Source: an uncultured Hydrogenophaga sp. | Lineage (GTDB): Bacteria > Pseudomonadota > Gammaproteobacteria > Burkholderiales > Burkholderiaceae_C | Length of the DNA stretch: 55,723 nt | Assembly: GCF_958439165.1 (NCBI RefSeq) | Contig: NZ_OY288125.1 | Span: 1 to 55,723, forward strand | Reading direction: 5' to 3' | Shown here: positions 52,057 through 55,723 of the stretch, in pieces | Layout: each line of letters begins with the position of its first letter | Numbering within the stretch: position 1 is the first letter of the stretch | Translations under genes and position numbers: made by a program | The notes under the pieces: generated by a model | The model's database searches: none | Seen by the model: the letters and a program-made list of their open reading frames with translations, nothing else | Told to the model about the DNA's origin: nothing

Positions 52057-52476
52057 TCACCAGTAACCGATCCAGCGGCCGCAGGTGATGACCAGCAACC
52101 ACAACACGGTCGACAGCAGCAGGGAGGCGCGGGCGCCGAAGTCCTGCCGTTCCAGCGAGCGCCGTGCATGAAACCAGCCTGCATTGCAGGCCGCCAGCAT
52201 CATCAGCGCCACCTTGACTGTGAACATGCGGTTGGCCAGCAGTTCCATGGGCTGGGTGGAAAACATCAGCAGGCCACTGACGGCACACAGGCCGAAACCG
52301 GCCACTGCCAGGCCCAGCGACAACCGGGCCAGCGGCGCTACGGGAACGTCGGACGCCAGGCCCCAGACCCGCGCCTCCAGCAGCACCAGATTGCCCAGCA
52401 GCAGCGCGATGCCCACGATGTGGACCACCTCGAGCATCGGATAGGCCCAGGGATGGGCGCCCAGCGCGGCCCCCAA
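52057..52476 (-). CDS. Small membrane protein (DUF6644-like)
   Basis: A 139-residue protein with about four hydrophobic segments: VVHIVGIALLLGNLVLLEA, ARLSLGLAVAGFGLCAVSGL, VALMMLAACNAGW and LSTVLWLLVITCGRW. The first helix contains a His and a Gly-rich face. It resembles DUF6644-type membrane proteins that often neighbour DUF6152 genes. The proposed start is a TTG at 52476, preceded by GGAGG six bases upstream and one base after the asparaginase stop. Function unknown; assignment by overall look only. Confidence 0.7.
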   Translation of the reverse strand: MGAALGAHPWAYPMLEVVHIVGIALLLGNLVLLEARVWGLASDVPVAPLARLSLGLAVAGFGLCAVSGLLMFSTQPMELLANRMFTVKVALMMLAACNAGWFHARRSLERQDFGARASLLLSTVLWLLVITCGRWIGYW

Positions 52477-52477
52477 C

Positions 52478-53455
52478 TCAGACCTCCGCCAGCCGCCAGG
52501 ACAGTTCCAGCCGGGCTTTGGCCGGCGAGAGACCTTCGAGATCGGCAAAGGGCTGCCCGGACCATGGCACCACCGAGCCTTCGCCGCAGCGTGTGGCCAG
52601 CACCACCGCCATGCCCTCATCGCGCGCCCGCTGCAATGCGGCCTGCAGCCGCTCGTGCAGCGAACCGTTGCCGGTACCCGACACCACGATGCCGCGACAG
52701 GCCAGCTCCGGTGCGTGCTGCGCCTGCAGCAGCAGAGCGTCCACCAGCGAGCCGTCGGCATCGGCATGGCTGGTGATCCAGGCCACCCGGGCCAGCGAGC
52801 CCAGGGCCAGGAAGCGGGCTGCAGCGGCTTCGTCGAACGGCTGGGCCGAGGCCGGCGGCCCATCGCGAAAACGACGCATCCGCCCTTCCTCGACCACACC
52901 CAGAGGCCCGGCCTCGCCGGACGAGAAAGGCTGGATGCGGTAGGGATGCACCTTGGCGACGTCGCGGGCCGTATGGACCTGGCCGCCGCACACCACGCTC
53001 ACGCCCTGGCCACCGGCAGCCTGCACCACAGCCAGTGCATCCGACAGGTTCTGCGGCCCGTCAGGGGCCACCGCCGTGGCGGGGCGCATGGCACAGGTCA
53101 GCACCACTGGCTTGCCCGGTTTCAGCACAGACTGCAGCAGCCATGCGGTTTCCTCGATGGTGTCGGTGCCGTGGGTGACCACGACACCAGCCACCTCAGG
53201 TCGCTGCAGATGGACCACCAGCCGCGACACCAACGCCTGCCAGACCGTCAGGGTCATGTCCTTGCTGTTGATCTGCGCCACCTGCTCCACATCGACCGCC
53301 TGGCCTTCCCAGGCCGGCAGCCCGGCCACCAGGTCCGAGACCGGCACCTGTCCGGCGGTATAGCCCACGTTGTCGCCGGCCCGCGTTGCACGGCCGGCAA
53401 TGGTGCCCCCGGTGCCCAGAATCACGATCCGACGTGGCTGTGCTGAATCCGACAC
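52478..53455 (-). CDS. Asparaginase (type I/II family, no signal peptide)
   Basis: A 325-residue protein that hydrolyses L-asparagine to aspartate and ammonia, as judged by family motifs. The first catalytic motif is LGTGGTIAG with T15 and T18, and the second is THGTDT at 94-99 together with the substrate serine S64 in NSKDM. There is no signal peptide, so it is cytosolic. A weak glutaminase activity is usual in the family. Start is a GTG at 53455. It is 62 bp from the divergent lexA, so their promoters must nearly touch; the SOS boxes lie in that gap. Confidence 0.9.
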   Translation of the reverse strand: MSDSAQPRRIVILGTGGTIAGRATRAGDNVGYTAGQVPVSDLVAGLPAWEGQAVDVEQVAQINSKDMTLTVWQALVSRLVVHLQRPEVAGVVVTHGTDTIEETAWLLQSVLKPGKPVVLTCAMRPATAVAPDGPQNLSDALAVVQAAGGQGVSVVCGGQVHTARDVAKVHPYRIQPFSSGEAGPLGVVEEGRMRRFRDGPPASAQPFDEAAAARFLALGSLARVAWITSHADADGSLVDALLLQAQHAPELACRGIVVSGTGNGSLHERLQAALQRARDEGMAVVLATRCGEGSVVPWSGQPFADLEGLSPAKARLELSWRLAEV

Positions 53456-53473
53456 TTGTCAAAGCCTTTCGAA

Positions 53474-53508
53474 CTGGTTAAAAATACAGGCACTGTACAA
53501 ACAAACAG
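53474..53508 (+). promoter_or_regulatory. Tandem LexA (SOS) boxes of lexA
   Basis: The second box, 53493-53508, is a perfect CTGT-N8-ACAG. The first, 53474-53489, is CTGG-N8-ACAG with one change in the left arm. They are spaced 19 bp apart centre to centre, as in autoregulated lexA promoters of other bacteria. They also lie 18-53 bp from the start of the divergent asparaginase gene, which may therefore be influenced by LexA. Confidence 0.92.
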
Positions 53509-53517
53509 GACAACGCC

Positions 53518-54192
53518 ATGTTCGACAGCAGCGCGCCCAAGCTCACCGCCCGCCAGCAGCAGATCCTGGAGCTCATCCAGTCCGCCATCGCCCGCACCGG
53601 CGCACCGCCGACCCGGGCGGAAATCGCCAGCGAGCTGGGCTTCAAGTCGGCCAACGCCGCCGAGGAACACCTGCAGGCGCTGGCACGCAAGGGCGTCATC
53701 GAACTGGTCAGCGGCACCTCGCGCGGCATCCGGCTGCGCAATGTCGACCTGCAGAGTATCAACCAGAGTCGCAGCCGCCAGCTGAACCTGCCGGGCCTGT
53801 CGCAGCTCTCGCTGCCCCTCATCGGCCGGGTGGCCGCCGGCTCGCCCATCCTGGCGCAGGAACATGTGGACCAGACCTACCAGGTCGAAAGCAGCCTGTT
53901 CCAGCGCACGCCCGACTATCTGCTGAGGGTCCGCGGCATGTCCATGCGCGACGTCGGCATCATGGACGGCGACCTGCTGGCGGTGCAGTCCACACGCGAT
54001 GCCAAGAACGGCCAGATCGTGGTCGCCCGGCTCGGCGAGGACGTCACCGTCAAACGCTTCATGAAGCAGGCCGGCCACATCGAGCTGCGGGCCGAAAACC
54101 CCGACTACCCGACCATCGTGGTCGAACCCGGCGAACCCTTCGAGATCGAGGGTCTCGCGGTCGGCCTGATCCGCAACAGCTTCCAGATCTGA
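53518..54192 (+). CDS. lexA: LexA repressor
   Basis: SOS repressor that self-cleaves when bound by RecA filaments. The 224-residue protein has a winged helix-turn-helix (PPTRAEIASELGFKSANAAEE, given in part as TRAEIASELGF), the cleavage site A107-G108 in GRVAAGSPIL, the nucleophile S142 in RGMSMRDVG and the general base K179 in DVTVKRF. Two SOS boxes stand directly upstream. A small gene follows 119 bp later. Confidence 0.97.
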   Translation: MFDSSAPKLTARQQQILELIQSAIARTGAPPTRAEIASELGFKSANAAEEHLQALARKGVIELVSGTSRGIRLRNVDLQSINQSRSRQLNLPGLSQLSLPLIGRVAAGSPILAQEHVDQTYQVESSLFQRTPDYLLRVRGMSMRDVGIMDGDLLAVQSTRDAKNGQIVVARLGEDVTVKRFMKQAGHIELRAENPDYPTIVVEPGEPFEIEGLAVGLIRNSFQI

Positions 54193-54311
54193 CGCCGCAG
54201 GCGTCCTGTCGCTCCTGCAGGTGGCGGGCGCTGGTGGCTGCGGTCACCGGCCCTGCAGGGCGCGGCACTTCGATCAATCCTGCCTGTGTTCAACCTCCAT
54301 CGGAGATTCAC

Positions 54312-54710
54312 ATGGGACTGTTCTTCTCTGCGCGCAGCTGGCGCGCACCGCTGCAACTCATCGACTGCTGGCTGCCGGAACCGGCTGCTGCGGCTCGCAA
54401 CCGCGCCGAATCCGGCCCACGCCCCCACGCGCCCACCTCGGCGCAACCGACCTCGCTGACGGTGCAACGCTTCGCACGCGCCGGCTGGCTGGGCCGACAG
54501 GCCGCCAATGCCCCCCGCCTCGACGACCCCACCGACCCCGCTGGCTCGGCCTGCGTGGCCGGGCATCCTGAACGACGCGCAGGTCGCCCGGCCTCGGCCG
54601 GTGCACGCCGCTCCGGCGCCCGGGTGGTGCTGTCGGGCCGCATGGACCAGGTCTGCGCCGAACTCGAACGCCTCGCTGCCCAGGAAGAGGCGCTGCAGCG
54701 AGCCGCCTGA
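54312..54710 (+). CDS. Conserved hypothetical protein downstream of lexA
   Basis: A 132-residue protein that is not recognised as a known family with confidence. It is rich in Ala, Arg and Pro in the middle (about 25-95) and has a more structured end: ARVVLSGRMDQVCAELERLA. Similar VVLSGRMxxVCAELxRL endings occur in small proteins next to lexA in other Burkholderiales, as far as memory serves. A GGAG ribosome-binding site lies six bases upstream of the ATG. It may be cotranscribed with lexA and so SOS-controlled; it could stand in the place held by sulA in pseudomonads, but no sequence likeness to SulA was seen. Confidence 0.7.
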   Translation: MGLFFSARSWRAPLQLIDCWLPEPAAAARNRAESGPRPHAPTSAQPTSLTVQRFARAGWLGRQAANAPRLDDPTDPAGSACVAGHPERRAGRPASAGARRSGARVVLSGRMDQVCAELERLAAQEEALQRAA

Positions 54711-54748
54711 TCGCGGGCCGGCATGGGCCGGCGGGCACAATAGAGGGC

Positions 54749-55723
54749 ATGAACATCGTGATCCTCGACGACTATCAGGACGCCGTGCGCAAGCTGGCGT
54801 GCGCCGAAAAACTGGAGCCGTACCCCGCCAAGGTTTTCACCAATACGGTCAAGGGCGTCGGCCAGCTTTCCATCCGCCTCCGGGACGCCGACATCCTGGT
54901 GCTGATCCGGGAGCGGACACAGGTCACCCGGCAACTGATCGAGAAGCTGCCGCGTCTCAAGCTGATCGTCCAGACCGGCAAGGTCGGCGCTCACGTGGAC
55001 GTGGCGGCCTGCACCGAGCGCGGCATCGCCGTGGCCGAGGGAGTCGGCTCACCGGTGTCCACTGCTGAACTGACCTGGGCGCTGATCATGGCGTCGATGC
55101 GGCGCATACCGCAGTACGTCTCCAACCTCAAGCATGGCGCGTGGCAGCAGTCGGGCCTGAAGTCGTCGGCCATGCCGTCGAACTTCGGCGTCGGCATGGT
55201 GCTCAGGGGCAAGACACTGGGGGTCTGGAGCTTTGGCCGCATCGGCGAGATCGTGGCCGGTTACGGGCGCGCCTTCGGCATGCGGGTGATCGTCTGGGGC
55301 AGCGAGGATGCACGGGCGCGGGCCGCTGCCGGTGGCTACGAGATTGCCGCCAGCCGCGATGCGCTGTTCGAACAGTCCGACGTGCTGTCGCTGCACCTGC
55401 GGCTGAGCCCTTCCAGCCAGGGCTGCGTGACCCTGGACGACCTCACCCGCATGAAGCCGACCTCGCTGCTGGTGAACACCTCGCGGGCCGAGCTGATCGA
55501 GCCGGAAGCCCTGCTCACCGCGCTCAACAAGGGCCGCCCCGGCCTGGCGGCCATCGACGTGTTCGAGTCGGAACCCATCCTGCAGGGGCACGCCCTGCTC
55601 CGGCTGGAGAACTGCATCTGCACGCCCCACATCGGCTACGTGGAGCAGGACAGCTACGAGATGTACTTCAGCTCGGCCTTCGACAACGTGGTGAACTTCA
55701 TCAAAGGCACGCCGACGAACATC
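54749..55723 (+). CDS. D-2-hydroxyacid dehydrogenase family protein (3' end outside window)
   Basis: NAD(P)-dependent D-2-hydroxyacid dehydrogenase; 325 codons are visible, with the frame open at the window end. The catalytic triad is present: Arg in NTSRAELIE, Glu in DVFESEP and His in CTPHIGY. The nucleotide-binding motif reads GVWSFGRIGE, in which Ser stands where the first Gly of GxGxxG is usual. The N-terminal VILDDYQDAV start and RERTQVT segment suit the subgroup often called D-2-hydroxyacid dehydrogenase family or phosphoglycerate dehydrogenase-like. The substrate is not known. A CACAAT element ends seven bases before the ATG, so the message may be leaderless. Confidence 0.87.
   Translation, partial: MNIVILDDYQDAVRKLACAEKLEPYPAKVFTNTVKGVGQLSIRLRDADILVLIRERTQVTRQLIEKLPRLKLIVQTGKVGAHVDVAACTERGIAVAEGVGSPVSTAELTWALIMASMRRIPQYVSNLKHGAWQQSGLKSSAMPSNFGVGMVLRGKTLGVWSFGRIGEIVAGYGRAFGMRVIVWGSEDARARAAAGGYEIAASRDALFEQSDVLSLHLRLSPSSQGCVTLDDLTRMKPTSLLVNTSRAELIEPEALLTALNKGRPGLAAIDVFESEPILQGHALLRLENCICTPHIGYVEQDSYEMYFSSAFDNVVNFIKGTPTNI

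Overview
The window looks like chromosomal core DNA of a high-GC betaproteobacterium of the order Burkholderiales (Comamonadaceae or Sphaerotilaceae type). The evidence is gene content and order: yebC-purD-hemF-nadD-rsfS-rlmH-maf-rng, exbB-exbD-lpxK-ycaR-kdsB-adk, clpS-clpA, a cysI-DUF934-cysH-cysD-cysN sulfate assimilation cluster, and an ArgA that fuses a kinase-like domain to an acetyltransferase. Genes are packed tightly and many stop and start codons overlap (ATGA or TGATG). No insertion sequence, integrase, phage gene, rRNA operon or CRISPR array is visible. Both window edges cut a gene: hrpA on the left and a D-2-hydroxyacid dehydrogenase on the right.

Layout. 1-8 kb: hrpA (minus, 3' end off the window), argA, then dsbB and fpr (minus), yggX and a single-domain mnmC. 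8-15.6 kb: sulfur assimilation on the plus strand (tauE-like exporter, cysI, DUF934, cysH, cysD, cysN), followed by fdxA and a thioredoxin-reductase-like ferredoxin-NADP reductase. 15.6-18 kb: a TPP riboswitch in front of a TonB-dependent receptor, then tRNA-Asn. 18-21.5 kb: a soluble hybrid histidine kinase, tRNA-Lys and tcdA. 21.4-25.4 kb (minus): a YeeE/YedE transporter and cpoB, pal, tolB. 25.5-27.3 kb: msbA. 27.4-35 kb (minus): a nine-gene chain yebC, purD, an acyltransferase, hemF, nadD, rsfS, rlmH, maf, rng. 35-37.2 kb: a HerA-like ATPase and a DUF1499 protein. 37.2-40 kb: clpS-clpA. 40.2-43.3 kb: a two-component system divergent from a secreted protein that resembles iota-class carbonic anhydrase. 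43.4-47.3 kb: icd, a DUF192 protein, sodB, xseA. 47.6-51.5 kb: exbB-exbD-lpxK-ycaR-kdsB-adk. 51.5-53.5 kb (minus): a DUF6152 protein, a small membrane protein and an asparaginase. 53.5-55.7 kb: lexA with two SOS boxes, a small unknown gene and the hydroxyacid dehydrogenase.

How parts work together. The cys cluster takes sulfate (as ATP plus sulfate) through APS to sulfite and sulfide. It lacks a cysJ flavoprotein, and the adjacent ferredoxin and reductase are plausible electron donors. Envelope functions recur: lipid A and KDO synthesis and export (lpxK, kdsB, msbA), Tol-Pal parts, an ExbBD motor, and a TonB-dependent receptor that ExbBD could energise.

The most notable non-coding signals are: five direct repeats at exact 11-bp spacing between the two-component operon and the iota-CA-like gene; the TPP riboswitch on an outer-membrane receptor; a 25-bp promoter segment shared by both tRNA genes that in one copy forms the 3' end of tcdA; and a palindrome plus a perfect DnaA box between xseA and exbB. 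An RsfS protein with a 140-residue histone-like tail is the oddest coding feature.
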